The notes under the pieces are model-generated. The model saw only the letters and a list, made by a program, of their open reading frames with translations, made no database searches and was not told the origin of the DNA. From Streptomyces sp. SCSIO 30461 (GTDB lineage: Bacteria; Actinomycetota; Actinomycetes; Streptomycetales; Streptomycetaceae), in assembly GCF_037023745.1 (NCBI RefSeq), contig NZ_CP146101.1, positions 6,588,001 to 6,652,000 of the forward strand: a stretch of 64,000 nt of DNA, written 5' to 3'. This document shows, piece after piece, positions 19,916-28,090 of the stretch (positions are counted from its first letter, which is position 1; each line of letters opens with the position of its first letter). The position numbers and the translations under genes are program-made.

Positions 19916-20114
19916 TTTCGGTGCGACACGTAGGGTACATGGCCGAACGCCCGTGGTCGGACCTCTTTGCCGCACAGGCGTCGCCCGGAGGTACCGGGCG
20001 GCCGCCGCACGCGCCATGGACGGAATGAGTGTGCGGCCACCCTCACGGACCCGCTACGATGCTCTTCGTGCCGCGGCGCCGACGACCTTCACGGGCGGAC
20101 GTCGCACGGTTCCT

Positions 20115-20185
20115 GCGGGCGTAGCTCAATGGTAGAGCACTAGTCTTCCAAACTAGCTACGCGGGTTCGATTCCCGTCGCCCGCT
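20115..20185 (+). tRNA. tRNA-Gly (anticodon TCC)
   Basis: Cloverleaf with acceptor GCGGGCG/CGCCCGC, D-arm GCTCAATGGTAGAGC, anticodon stem CTAGT/ACTAG with loop CTTCCAA (anticodon TCC) and T-loop GGGTTCGATTCCC. Discriminator T; CCA is not encoded. Confidence 0.96.
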
Positions 20186-20194
20186 CTTGATGGC

Positions 20195-20236
20195 TCAGGG
20201 CCAGGTCAGAGGCTTAGAACTCCGGCCTGGCCCTGA
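20195..20236 (+). terminator. Hairpin after tRNA-Gly
   Basis: Perfect 11-bp inverted repeat (20195-20205 TCAGGGCCAGG with 20226-20236) with a 20-base loop, beginning nine bases after the tRNA 3' end. Confidence 0.6.
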
Positions 20237-20292
20237 TGCGTTCCCCACACGCACGGGGCGGCGGGGGTGGGAGCGCGGGCAGACGGCGATAC

Positions 20293-20466
20293 GTGGCCAA
20301 GGGCGTGCCGGGCGGCGGCTACCGCATCTGGGACAGCCGGCGGCAACGCCGGTGGGACGACCACGACGAACTGCGCCCTGCCGACCTTCTGACGGAACTC
20401 AACGGCGCCGCCGATCAGACCAGGATCGCCGTCCTGGTCAAGCGGTACAGGGCACAGAAGCGTTGA
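20293..20466 (+). CDS. Small basic protein of unknown function next to tRNA-Gly (57 aa)
   Basis: Starting from the GTG at 20293, the product begins VAKGVPGGGYRIWDSRRQRR and goes on to WDDHDELRPADLLTELNG. The amino-acid pattern (GGYRIWD, W-rich, ADLLTELNG) looks like real protein and reminds me of small proteins carried by actinobacterial integrative elements, although I cannot name a family. An in-frame ATG at 20236 would lengthen it but overlaps the tRNA terminator. No strong Shine-Dalgarno is visible. It ends three bases before the convergent small membrane gene. It could be a remnant left at a tRNA insertion site; this is inference. Confidence 0.45.
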   Translation: MAKGVPGGGYRIWDSRRQRRWDDHDELRPADLLTELNGAADQTRIAVLVKRYRAQKR

Positions 20467-20469
20467 GTG

Positions 20470-20664
20470 TCAGAATTTGATCGCGTTGATCGAGCTCGCT
20501 ATCGAGTCGAGAAAGTTTTGGATCGACGGCGCCATGCCCGTCGAGGCCAGGAAGAAGCCGAACAGTGCCGCGACGACCGCGGGCCCGGCCTTGATCGAGC
20601 CGCTGCGGATCATCACTACGAGGATGATCGCCAACAGCAGCACCACAGACAGCGAAATGGCCAC
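20470..20664 (-). CDS. Small conserved membrane protein (64 aa)
   Basis: A 64-residue protein with an N-terminal membrane helix (MAISLSVVLLLAIILVVMIR) and a second hydrophobic stretch (AGPAVVAALFGFFLAST), ending FLDSIASSINAIKF. I recall near-identical small proteins in many Streptomyces, often near mobile or plasmid-type genes, but no function is known to me. The start is a GTG at 20664 with only a weak, distant GAGGG. It is convergent with the preceding 57-aa gene. The ~330 bases upstream, shared with the divergent acyltransferase, carry the acyltransferase promoter; nothing clear was found on this strand. Confidence 0.75.
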   Translation of the reverse strand: MAISLSVVLLLAIILVVMIRSGSIKAGPAVVAALFGFFLASTGMAPSIQNFLDSIASSINAIKF

Positions 20665-20995
20665 AACTGATCACACCCTCGGTCGGTCCACCGGGCCCAC
20701 ACGGGGAGCATGCGACCCAGCACGCCCCCTGCCCATCCCATCGTGCCACCAACCACCGGGCCGCGGATGCCGACTGACGCATCGTCGGACGGGCGAGCCG
20801 GACCGACACACAGCCGACTCTCCCCGTTTACCCACTTCCGCCAAATGCACACGACCCGGTCACAAGAAATTCAAGCAATATTGGTGAGTTAATTCACCCC
20901 TCTCTTCGGACCCACGGCCGGAGTGGTCGAATTGCCCGGTTCGCCATGGATGAACTGGGGCATACGCGGCGCCTGTCGGTGGCTTAGAGAACGAA

Positions 20996-21025
20996 TTGAG
21001 AGAATCGGCGAGCGTGTTTTACGTA
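20996..21025 (+). promoter_or_regulatory. Candidate promoter of the acyltransferase gene
   Basis: TTGAGA (20996-21001), an 18-base spacer and TACGTA (21020-21025). It lies 30 bases before the ATG at 21055, which is why that ATG was preferred over the upstream GTG at 20923. Confidence 0.4.
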
Positions 21026-21054
21026 ATCCGATATGGCGAGCTAGGGTGCCTCGA

Positions 21055-22365
21055 ATGTTCCAGGCTCCGAATGCATTGCGGAGGAACCGGTCGCCCGAGG
21101 CTTCCCGGGATCCGGAACCCGTCCCCGCAGCGAACGTGACAGAAGTGGCGACAGTGGCGAAGCCGTCGGCGCCGCCGACAGCGGCGGCACTGCCGACGCC
21201 GCGCCCGGCGGCCGCGTCGGTGGCGGCGGATCAGGCCCAGGGCAGCAGACGCGACCCCTACTTCGACAACGCCAAGTACCTGGCGATCGTGCTGGTGGCC
21301 ATGGCGCACGCGTGGGAGCCGGTGATGGAGGGCAGCCGCGCCACACGGGCGCTGTACATGCTCGTCTACACCTTCCACATGCCGGCGTTCATCGTCATCT
21401 CGGGCTACTTCTCACGGAGTTTCACCGCCCGGCCGGACCAGCTGAAGCGGCTGGTCAGCGGGATCGTGGTGCCGTATCTGGTGTTCGAAGTGGCGTACAC
21501 GCTGTTCAAGCGCTGGGCGGACGACGATCCCGGCTACCCGTTCAGCATGACGGACCCGCTGTATCTCACCTGGTTCCTGATCGCCCTGTTCGTCTGGCGC
21601 CTGTCGACCCCGCTGTGGCGTTCACTGCGCCACCCGCTGCCGATCGCCCTCGTGATCGCCGCGCTCGGCTCGCTGACCTCGGGCATCGGGCAGGATCTCG
21701 ACCTGCAGCGGATCCTCCAGTTCCTGCCGTTCTTCGTGGTGGGACTGCTGCTGAAGCCGGAGCACTTCCGGATCGTGCGAAGGCGCGAGGTGCGGCTGCT
21801 GGCCCTGCCCCTGTTCGCCGGTGCCGCCGCGGTGGCCTACGCGGTGGCACCGCACATGCGGATGGGCTGGTTCTACCACTCGTCCGGCGCCGAGGACCTG
21901 GACGCTCCCTGGTGGGCCGGGCTGGTCATGGCACCCGTGCTGTTCGTGTGCTCGATGCTGCTGACCGCCGCCTTCCTGGCCTGGGTACCGCAGCGGCGGA
22001 CCTGGTTCACCGTGCTCGGGGCCGGCACCATCTGCGGCTATCTGCTGCACGGCTTCCTGGTGAAGACCCTGGACTGGCGGGACCTGGTCCCCCAGTACCC
22101 GTGGCTGGCCACACCCGCGGGGGAGATCGTCCTGACGCTGGCCATCGCCGCCGCCGTCACGGTGCTCTGCACACCGCCGGTGCGGCGGGCACTGCGGTGG
22201 GCAACGGAGCCCGACCTGTCCTGGGCCTTCCGCCGGGAGGAGCGCAGGAGCGGGGAGGGCCGGAGCGGCGACCAGGAAGGTCGGGGCGTCAGCCGTCAGC
22301 CGTCGGCGGGTCCCCCGTCGCGATCAGCCCCAGCAACCGCCGTACCGTCGCGTACTTATCGGTGA
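21055..22365 (+). CDS. Membrane acyltransferase, acyltransferase-3 / fucose 4-O-acetylase-like (436 aa)
   Basis: Polytopic O-acyltransferase. After a ~60-residue polar, Ala/Pro-rich N-terminus comes the family opening RDPYFDNAKYLAIVLVAMAH, in which the His of MAHAW is the likely catalytic residue, then about ten membrane helices. Later landmarks are TFHMPAFIVISGYFSRSF and ICGYLLHGFLVKTLDW. Such enzymes acetylate cell-surface glycans or antibiotics; the acceptor is unknown. The ATG at 21055 has AGGG eight bases upstream and a promoter in front. The longer frame from 20923 uses rare codons (TTA, ATA, AGA) and looks non-coding. The Arg/Ser-rich C-terminal tail overlaps the convergent HD gene by 77 bases. 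Confidence 0.88.
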   Translation: MFQAPNALRRNRSPEASRDPEPVPAANVTEVATVAKPSAPPTAAALPTPRPAAASVAADQAQGSRRDPYFDNAKYLAIVLVAMAHAWEPVMEGSRATRALYMLVYTFHMPAFIVISGYFSRSFTARPDQLKRLVSGIVVPYLVFEVAYTLFKRWADDDPGYPFSMTDPLYLTWFLIALFVWRLSTPLWRSLRHPLPIALVIAALGSLTSGIGQDLDLQRILQFLPFFVVGLLLKPEHFRIVRRREVRLLALPLFAGAAAVAYAVAPHMRMGWFYHSSGAEDLDAPWWAGLVMAPVLFVCSMLLTAAFLAWVPQRRTWFTVLGAGTICGYLLHGFLVKTLDWRDLVPQYPWLATPAGEIVLTLAIAAAVTVLCTPPVRRALRWATEPDLSWAFRREERRSGEGRSGDQEGRGVSRQPSAGPPSRSAPATAVPSRTYR

Positions 22366-22762
22366 GCCGGTCCCTGGTCGCCTCGTCCAGTACGGCGAGG
22401 CGGGCCGGGTCCGCGTTGTGGGCGAGGTCGGCCTGTTTGACGAGGAGCGCGCCGGGAGTCGCGAGGATACGGCGGGTGTAGTCCGCGAGCGGCTCGCCCG
22501 GGTTCTTGGTGAGGGCCAGGACCATGTCCTTGACGGACCCCGGCAGTGCGGCGGCGGCCAGCCAGTCGCGACTCAGTGCGTGGTCCTCGACGGCGTCATG
22601 CAACCAGGCGGCCGCGATCTGCTCGCGGCTGCCGCCACGGGCCCGCACACCGTCCGCCACCGCCTGAAGGTGCTCGGTGTAAGGGCGGCCGGCCTTGTCC
22701 AACTGCGCGGCATGGGCCTCGCGGGCGATCGACTCGACCTCGGTCAGGCTGAGATACGGCAT
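22289..22762 (-). CDS. HD-domain hydrolase, small alarmone-hydrolase-like (157 aa)
   Basis: The motif AAWLHDAVEDH resembles the HDVVEDT metal-binding motif of RelA/SpoT-type (p)ppGpp hydrolases. A preceding His in YTEHLQAVA and a later Asp in LLVKQADLAHNAD complete the H...HD...D pattern. The protein is short and lacks synthetase, TGS or ACT domains, so it may be a stand-alone hydrolase (MESH1/SAH type) or bind a different nucleotide. It begins 14 bases after the stop of the SpoIIE-type phosphatase gene, with AGGG before the ATG, and the two look like an operon. Confidence 0.85.
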   Translation of the reverse strand: MPYLSLTEVESIAREAHAAQLDKAGRPYTEHLQAVADGVRARGGSREQIAAAWLHDAVEDHALSRDWLAAAALPGSVKDMVLALTKNPGEPLADYTRRILATPGALLVKQADLAHNADPARLAVLDEATRDRLTDKYATVRRLLGLIATGDPPTADG

Positions 22763-22776
22763 GCGTCCGACCCTGT

Positions 22777-23919
22777 TCAGGGTTCGCGGCGTAGTAGAAG
22801 GAGGGCACGGTCGTCGTTGACGTCCTTGGCGACCGCCTCGATCAGATGCCAGGCGGCGCCTTCGAACCCGGTGGCGACATAGCGGTCGGCCTCGCCCGTC
22901 AGCCGGTCCATACCCTCCGCGATCTCGCGATCGGACGCCTCGACCAGGCCGTCCGTGAAGAGCATCAGCACGTCTCCGGGCTGGAGCGAGCCCTTCACCG
23001 GATCGAACTGGGCCCCGTCGTACACCCCGAGCAGCGACCCGTCGGCGGTCTTCTCCTCCCAGCGGCCCGTACCCGCGTGCAGTTGGAGGGCGGGCAGATG
23101 CCCCGCGGAGAGGAGTTCGTAGTCACCCGAGTCCAGGTCGAGCACCAGATGTATGGAGGTCGCGAAGCCCTCGTCCCAGTCCTGCCGCAGCAGATAGGCG
23201 TTGGCCGCCGGCAGGAAACCGTGAGGGGGGAGGGAGCCGAGCAGGCCCCCGAACGCCCCGGACAGCAGCAGGGCGCGTGAGCCCGCGTCCATGCCCTTGC
23301 CCGAGACATCGGTGAGGACGACTTCGAGGGTGCGTCCGCCGTTGGTACGGGCTCCCACCACGAAGTCACCCGAGAAGGACTGGCCGCCGGCCGGGCGCAG
23401 TGCCATCTCGTGGTGCCAGCCCTTGGGCAGTCTGGGCAGCGCGCTCTGGACGCGGATGCGTTCACGCAGGTCGAACAGCATGGTTCCACCGCGCCGCCAG
23501 GGCACGCCGACCCGGGCCCTGAACTGGGCGATGAGCAGTCCGAACAGTCCGCAGGCCGCCACCACCAGCACGGTGCCCGGGGTGACGCGTGCGGGTCCGT
23601 CCAGATACGGCCCGAGCGCCATCGACTCGATGATCAGCGCGCCGGCCGCCGTCGCGTAGAGCCCGAGCAGGCTCGCGGGACGCAGCAGCACCCCGCCCGC
23701 GACGATGGGCAGCACCATCGCGGTGGGGGCGAACCAGACCGGCATGGCGATGGTGCCGCAGGCGATCGCCGGGATGGTGAGCAGCAGGCCCACGAAGGCG
23801 ATCCAGTCGGAACCGTCGCCCCGGAAGTAGTCGACTCCGGACTTGCGCAGCGCGGTGCGGGCCCGGCGGGCGGACCTCCGCAGCCGGGCCGCGAACGAAC
23901 CTGCTGCGCCACGTGCCAT
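22777..23919 (-). CDS. Membrane PP2C/SpoIIE-type serine phosphatase (380 aa)
   Basis: The N-terminal half carries about five membrane helices (from ~residue 30, DWIAFVGLLLTIPAIACGTI, to ~150, VLVVAACGLFGLLIAQF). The C-terminal ~210 residues form a PP2C-like phosphatase domain: SFSGDFV, LTDVSGKGMDAG, SAGHLPALQL and FTDGLVEASDRE carry the metal-binding aspartates. There is no GAF, PAS or kinase domain. The ATG at 23919 (MARGAAGSFAARLRRS) has AAGG nine bases upstream; upstream codons in the same frame overlap the divergent gene and are not family-like. It probably dephosphorylates an anti-sigma-factor antagonist or a similar target. Confidence 0.9.
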   Translation of the reverse strand: MARGAAGSFAARLRRSARRARTALRKSGVDYFRGDGSDWIAFVGLLLTIPAIACGTIAMPVWFAPTAMVLPIVAGGVLLRPASLLGLYATAAGALIIESMALGPYLDGPARVTPGTVLVVAACGLFGLLIAQFRARVGVPWRRGGTMLFDLRERIRVQSALPRLPKGWHHEMALRPAGGQSFSGDFVVGARTNGGRTLEVVLTDVSGKGMDAGSRALLLSGAFGGLLGSLPPHGFLPAANAYLLRQDWDEGFATSIHLVLDLDSGDYELLSAGHLPALQLHAGTGRWEEKTADGSLLGVYDGAQFDPVKGSLQPGDVLMLFTDGLVEASDREIAEGMDRLTGEADRYVATGFEGAAWHLIEAVAKDVNDDRALLLLRREP

Positions 23920-24062
23920 CGACGTGGACCTTATCCATCCGCGCGGCCCTCGTGCAGGGGGGACCCCCAAAGCGCTCGAAGACGCGGACGGGGGCGGTAC
24001 GCACGGCATCGCGCGCGAATATCGGGTCGCGACGGTCGGCGGCCCCCTGGTACGCATGGCGT

Positions 24063-25292
24063 ATGACGACGGATCTTAGGGTGCTTGACCGGTCTGAGTG
24101 GGATCACTGGTACGGGAGGCTGGAGCTCGCTTTCGGCGGTGTCCTGGAGACCCAGGAGGAGCGCGCGCTGTATCGCGAGCTGGCCGAGGTCGACCGCTCG
24201 CTCGGGGTCTGGGACGGCGACGAGTGCGTCGGCACCGCGGGAGCGTTCAGCTTCCGGATGTCGGTGCCGGGCGGCGCGTTCGTGCCCGCGGCCGGAGTGA
24301 CGATGGTCAGCGTGGCCGCGACCCACCGGCGGCGCGGAGTGCTCACCTCGATGATGCGGCGCCAGCTGGACGACGTACGCGAGTGGGGTGAGCCGCTGGC
24401 TGTGCTGACAGCGTCGGAGCCCGAGATCTACGGGCGCTTCGGATACGGGATCGCCACCCATCTGCTGAACCTGGAGATCGACACCAACCGGGTGCGAATC
24501 GCCGCGCCCGCGGGGACGGACGGTGTACGACTGCGGTTCGCGCCGGTGACGGATGCCGCAGAGGCCTGCGAGCGGATCTACCGCCGTACCATCGGCGTAC
24601 GGCCGGGAATGTTCGCGCGGACACCGGGCTGGGAGCGGCTGCCGCTGCTGGACCCGCCGTCCGAGCGTGAGGGCGCGTCGCCGATGCAGTGCGTACTGGC
24701 CGAACGGGACGGCGAGGTGGTCGGATTCGTCCGGTTCCACAACAAGCCGCAGTGGGGGGCGTCGGGGCCGGACGGCTCGATCATCGTGCGGCAGCTCGAC
24801 GCCGTCGACCCGGCCGCCTATGCGGCGCTGTGGCGCTTTGTCTGCGGCATCGATCTGACGTCGTCCGTGACCGTCCGGAACAGGCCGGTGGACGATCCGC
24901 TGCTGAGCATGGTCAGCGATATCCGGCGCTGCGTCGTACGGATGAAGGACTCACTGCACGTACGGCTGGTGGATGTGGGCACCGCGCTGGCGGCGCGTAC
25001 GTACCAGACGCCGGTGGACGTGGTGTTCGAGGTGGCGGACACGTTCTGCCCCTGGAACGAAGGGCGCTGGCGGCTGACCGGTGACATGAAGGGGGCATCC
25101 TGCGAGCGGACCCAGGACGCGCCGGATCTGGCGTTGTCGGTGGCGGAGCTGGGGGCCGCCTATCTGGGCGGTGTGTCGCTGTCCTCGCTGGCGGGCGCAG
25201 GCCGGGTGCGCGAGCTGCGCGAGGGCGCGCTCGCGGTGGCCTCGCTCGCCTTCGGATCGGATCCGGCTCCATGGCTGCCGCACGGATTCTGA
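24063..25292 (+). CDS. GNAT acetyltransferase of the Eis type (409 aa)
   Basis: Eis-like enzymes have two GNAT folds and an SCP-like C-terminal domain, and length and pattern fit. The acetyl-CoA loop is in the first GNAT domain (VAATHRRRGVLTSMMRRQL, residues ~83-101), preceded by AAGVTMVSV. The sequence EIYGRFGYGIAT is characteristic, and the protein ends in a C-terminal aromatic (PWLPHGF) whose carboxylate acts in catalysis in Eis. Substrate may be aminoglycosides, peptides or other amines. The ATG at 24063 has no clear Shine-Dalgarno; a longer frame to 23913 overlaps the divergent phosphatase start. Confidence 0.9.
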   Translation: MTTDLRVLDRSEWDHWYGRLELAFGGVLETQEERALYRELAEVDRSLGVWDGDECVGTAGAFSFRMSVPGGAFVPAAGVTMVSVAATHRRRGVLTSMMRRQLDDVREWGEPLAVLTASEPEIYGRFGYGIATHLLNLEIDTNRVRIAAPAGTDGVRLRFAPVTDAAEACERIYRRTIGVRPGMFARTPGWERLPLLDPPSEREGASPMQCVLAERDGEVVGFVRFHNKPQWGASGPDGSIIVRQLDAVDPAAYAALWRFVCGIDLTSSVTVRNRPVDDPLLSMVSDIRRCVVRMKDSLHVRLVDVGTALAARTYQTPVDVVFEVADTFCPWNEGRWRLTGDMKGASCERTQDAPDLALSVAELGAAYLGGVSLSSLAGAGRVRELREGALAVASLAFGSDPAPWLPHGF

Positions 25293-25362
25293 TTCCGGCG
25301 ACGGAACCGGGCACGGCAGCAGGGTGTGGTCCGCTCCTTGCCCGGCCAGCGGGCCTGGTTCC

Positions 25363-26184
25363 CTAACCCGGCTGGCAGCCCGGGCACCAGAAGAGGTTAC
25401 GGGCGGCGAGATCGGCGGTGCGGATCTCGCCGCCGCAGATGTGGCAGGGCAGCGCGGCCCGGCGGTAGACGTAGACCTCGCCACCGTGGTCATCCACCCG
25501 CGGCGGGCGGCACATCGCTTGGGGGGTGTGCTCGGGTCGTACGGTGTCGATGCGATTGTGGTGTACGCCCTCGCGCATCAGCGCCACCAGGTCCGTCCAG
25601 ATGGCGTGCCATTCGCGTTCGGTGAGATCCCTGCCCGCACGGTAGGGATCGATGCCGTGCCGAAAGAGGACTTCGGCGCGGTAGACATTGCCGACTCCCG
25701 CGATCACCTTCTGGTCCAGCAGCAGTGCCGCGATGGACGTACGGGACCTGGAGATCCTGGCCCAGGCGCGGTCCGGGCCGTCCTCGGAACGCAGTGGGTC
25801 GGGGCCGAGCCGGGCGTGTATCGCCCGCTTCTCGCCGTCCGTGATCAGGGCGCAGGTCGTGGGTCCGCGAAGATCGCCGTAGGAATCGCGGTCGGTGAGC
25901 CGCAGCCGCACGGTGTCGGTGGGCGGCGGGGCCGGCGCGTCCCCGAATGCGACCTTGCCGAAGAGCCCGAGGTGGATGTGCACCCACTCGCCGGCGCCGC
26001 CCGAGCCGCCGAGGCCGAGGAACAGATGCTTTCCGTGGGCCTGGGTGCGCTCCAGCACCGTGCCGTCGAGCAGCGCGGCCGAGTCGCTGAACTTGCCCTG
26101 CGGGCTGGTGACCCGTACGGACCGGCCGCCGAACCGTTCCCGGTAGTCGGCGGCCAGCCGGTGGATGGTGTGCCCCTCGGGCAT
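25363..26184 (-). CDS. nei: DNA glycosylase / AP lyase, Fpg/Nei family (273 aa)
   Basis: Base-excision repair enzyme. Pro2 (the nucleophile after Met removal) and Glu3 are in PEGHTIHRLA, typical of the Nei/Nei2 branch rather than Fpg (which begins PELPE). The H2TH helix region contains the sequence KVIAGVGNVYRAEVLFRHG. The C-terminal zinc finger has CHICGGEI and FWCPGCQPG. Length is normal. Its ATG overlaps the rpiB stop by one base (TGATG), so it is translationally coupled to rpiB. Substrate preference (oxidised pyrimidines) is by family. Confidence 0.92.
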   Translation of the reverse strand: MPEGHTIHRLAADYRERFGGRSVRVTSPQGKFSDSAALLDGTVLERTQAHGKHLFLGLGGSGGAGEWVHIHLGLFGKVAFGDAPAPPPTDTVRLRLTDRDSYGDLRGPTTCALITDGEKRAIHARLGPDPLRSEDGPDRAWARISRSRTSIAALLLDQKVIAGVGNVYRAEVLFRHGIDPYRAGRDLTEREWHAIWTDLVALMREGVHHNRIDTVRPEHTPQAMCRPPRVDDHGGEVYVYRRAALPCHICGGEIRTADLAARNLFWCPGCQPG

Positions 26185-26678
26185 CAGGCGGTCGGTTCCT
26201 GCGGGTGGTGCGCCGGGATCGGGGGGAGCTCGCCGGTGCTCTCGTACTCGGCGAGCATCTCGATGCGGCGGGTGTGACGTTCCTCACCCGAGTAGGGGGT
26301 GTTGACGAAGATCTCGACGAACTTGGTCGCCTCGTCCTCGGTGTGCATCCGGGCGCCGACCGCGATCACGTTGGCGTTGTTGTGCTCACGACCGAGGGCA
26401 GCGGTCTGCTCGCTCCAGGCGAGGGCCGCACGTACGCCCTTCACCTTGTTCGCGGCGATCTGCTCGCCGTTGCCGGAGCCGCCGATCACGATGCCCAGGC
26501 TGTCCGGGTCCGCGACGGTCCGCTCGGCGGCGCGCAGGCAGAACGGCGGGTAGTCGTCCTGGGCGTCGTAGATGTGGGGACCGCAGTCCACGGGCTCGTG
26601 GCCATGGGCCTTGAGCCACTCGACTAGGTGGTTCTTGAGTTCGAAGCCGGCATGGTCGGAGCCGAGGTACACGCGCAT
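26184..26678 (-). CDS. rpiB: Ribose-5-phosphate isomerase B (164 aa)
   Basis: Interconverts ribose-5-phosphate and ribulose-5-phosphate. The opening MRVYLGSDHAGFELKNHL, the phosphate-binding loop GGSGNGEQIAANKVKGVRAA and NNANVIAVGAR match RpiB/LacAB. The catalytic residue, Cys in many RpiB, lies in the GGSGNGEQ loop and here is Ser, as in mycobacterial-type enzymes, where Glu acts as the base. The ATG at 26678 is used; an open frame to 26732 adds only a non-family extension. It is in an operon with the downstream DNA glycosylase. Confidence 0.94.
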   Translation of the reverse strand: MRVYLGSDHAGFELKNHLVEWLKAHGHEPVDCGPHIYDAQDDYPPFCLRAAERTVADPDSLGIVIGGSGNGEQIAANKVKGVRAALAWSEQTAALGREHNNANVIAVGARMHTEDEATKFVEIFVNTPYSGEERHTRRIEMLAEYESTGELPPIPAHHPQEPTA

Positions 26679-26737
26679 GATCCGAGTGTGGCACGCGGGA
26701 AGCCGGGCAGGCGTCAGCGGGGTCCGTCGCACGGGCC

Positions 26738-27070
26738 CTGTCGGATGACCAGACCCACATCGGCGCCGGACTGTTCGTCGGCTCGTCCAGCGGCATAGCC
26801 GAAGCCGGCCCCGCCATCCTGGCCTCGGTCGTCTTCGGCTTCGTCACCGTCATCCTCAACTACACGAACAAGGACACCGTCTTCCTGTTCCTGCTGAACT
26901 CATCGGGTGCGGTCCCGCTCTTCGTCCGGCTGGTGATCTGCTTCACCCAGCTGCGGATGCGCGGGATCCTGCAGCGCGAGGCGCCGGAGAAACTGACCGT
27001 GAAGATGTGGCTGTTCCCATATCCGGCCTGGGCGACCGCGACGATGATCGCACCGAGCCTGTGGGCGATT
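26738..27070 (+). pseudogene. Internally deleted amino-acid permease remnant
   Basis: In one plus-strand frame, with no start codon, the translation contains HIGAGLFVGSSSGIAEAGPA, then jumps to VVFGFVTVILNYTNKDTVFL and on to APEKLTVKMWLFPYPAWATA. In the intact permease at 28091-29524 the matching segments (IGAGLFVGSGEGIAAAGPS; SSVFGFVCVVLKYW; APEKLVVRMWLYPALTW) are some 330 residues apart. So helices 2 to about 9 are deleted, the N-terminus is lost and the C-terminus is truncated just before the convergent bioY stop. It is the scar of an APC-family permease related to the neighbour, but not identical to it. Confidence 0.8.
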
Positions 27071-27079
27071 CGGCCGCGG

Positions 27080-27676
27080 TCAGCCTCGGCGCCCGATGAG
27101 CTTCCAGGCCGCAGGCAGGGCCCCCATCGCCAGTGCCGCCTTGAGCGCGTCACCGACGAGGAACGGGAGCAGACCCAGGGACACGGCCTTCCCGAAGGTC
27201 ATCCCGGTGGCGAGAGCAAGATACGGAACGCCGACCGCGTAGATGATCGCCGAGCCCAGCACCATCGCACCGGCCGTACGCGGCACCGAGCGGTCCGCGC
27301 CACGGCGAGCGAGTGCACCGACGACGGTCGCGGCGAGCAGCATGCCGAGGATGTAGCCGAAGGACGGCATGGCGTAACCGGACGACGCGCCGGCGAACCA
27401 CGGCATCCCCGCGACACCCGCGACGGCGTACAGCGCGAGGGCGAGGAAGCCGCGGCGGGCGCCGAGCGCGGTGCCGACGAGCAGCGCGGCGAAGGTCTGG
27501 CCGGTCACCGGGACCGGGGAGCCCGGGACCGGTAGGGAGATCTGGGCCGCGACCCCGGTGAGCACGGCGCCGCCCACGACAAGGGCGATGTCCTTGGTGC
27601 GCGAGGCGGGCAGCAGGTCGGCGAGGACCACGCCGGTGAAAGGCGGACGGACAGGGGCGGCGGCAGTGGTGCTCAT
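27080..27676 (-). CDS. bioY: Biotin transporter BioY (198 aa)
   Basis: Substrate-binding S component of an ECF-type biotin importer, with about six membrane helices. Family landmarks are ISLPVPGSPVPVTGQTFA (residues ~46-63) and LALYAVAGVAGMPWFAGA. No EcfA or EcfT genes are nearby, so it may use a shared energising module elsewhere or act alone, as some BioY proteins do. The ATG at 27676 has GGAG five bases upstream; the open frame to 27928 is rejected. Confidence 0.93.
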   Translation of the reverse strand: MSTTAAAPVRPPFTGVVLADLLPASRTKDIALVVGGAVLTGVAAQISLPVPGSPVPVTGQTFAALLVGTALGARRGFLALALYAVAGVAGMPWFAGASSGYAMPSFGYILGMLLAATVVGALARRGADRSVPRTAGAMVLGSAIIYAVGVPYLALATGMTFGKAVSLGLLPFLVGDALKAALAMGALPAAWKLIGRRG

Positions 27677-27832
27677 CGGTACTCCGCGGAGGCAGGGACA
27701 GGGGCGGTGTCGAAGTGGACATGACGACGCTAGCCGACGAGTGAACGCCCGTTCACCGTCAGTCGAGAACAAACCGCTGCTCGGTGGCTTGGTGGGGTTC
27801 GGACAAAGCGATGGATGCACACACCTCCGGGA

Positions 27833-27848
27833 CGTGATGCTGATCACG
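27833..27848. promoter_or_regulatory. Palindrome in the bioY-permease intergenic region
   Basis: CGTGATGCTGATCACG is a perfect 6-4-6 palindrome in the 414-base gap between the divergent bioY and permease genes, 157 bases before bioY. A second short palindrome (TCACATTGTGTGA, near 27990-28000) lies nearer the permease. Either could bind a regulator; no BirA-type box was recognised. I see no gene in this gap. Confidence 0.3.
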
Positions 27849-28090
27849 GAGTTGACGAGCAGGAAAGGCCCGAGGGCGCGCCTTTCGGCAAGAAGGCCGC
27901 ACCTCGGAAGCCTGTCGATTCCCTCCAAGAGCCCAACCGGCCCGCGAGGATATGCGGGATATGCAACCGCTCGGTGCCCGGAGCTTCACATTGTGTGAGC
28001 ATTTTGTCCGTATAGCGGTCACCCAGGCTCCGTGAGCGGTACGGGGCCCAGACTTGGGCCGCCCCTGTCTCCCACACACAAGGCACATCC

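Noticed and set aside
20923..21054. Upstream GTG start for the acyltransferase
   Set aside because: This stretch uses TTA, ATA and AGA codons unlike the rest of the gene and contains a plausible promoter 30 bases before the ATG at 21055.
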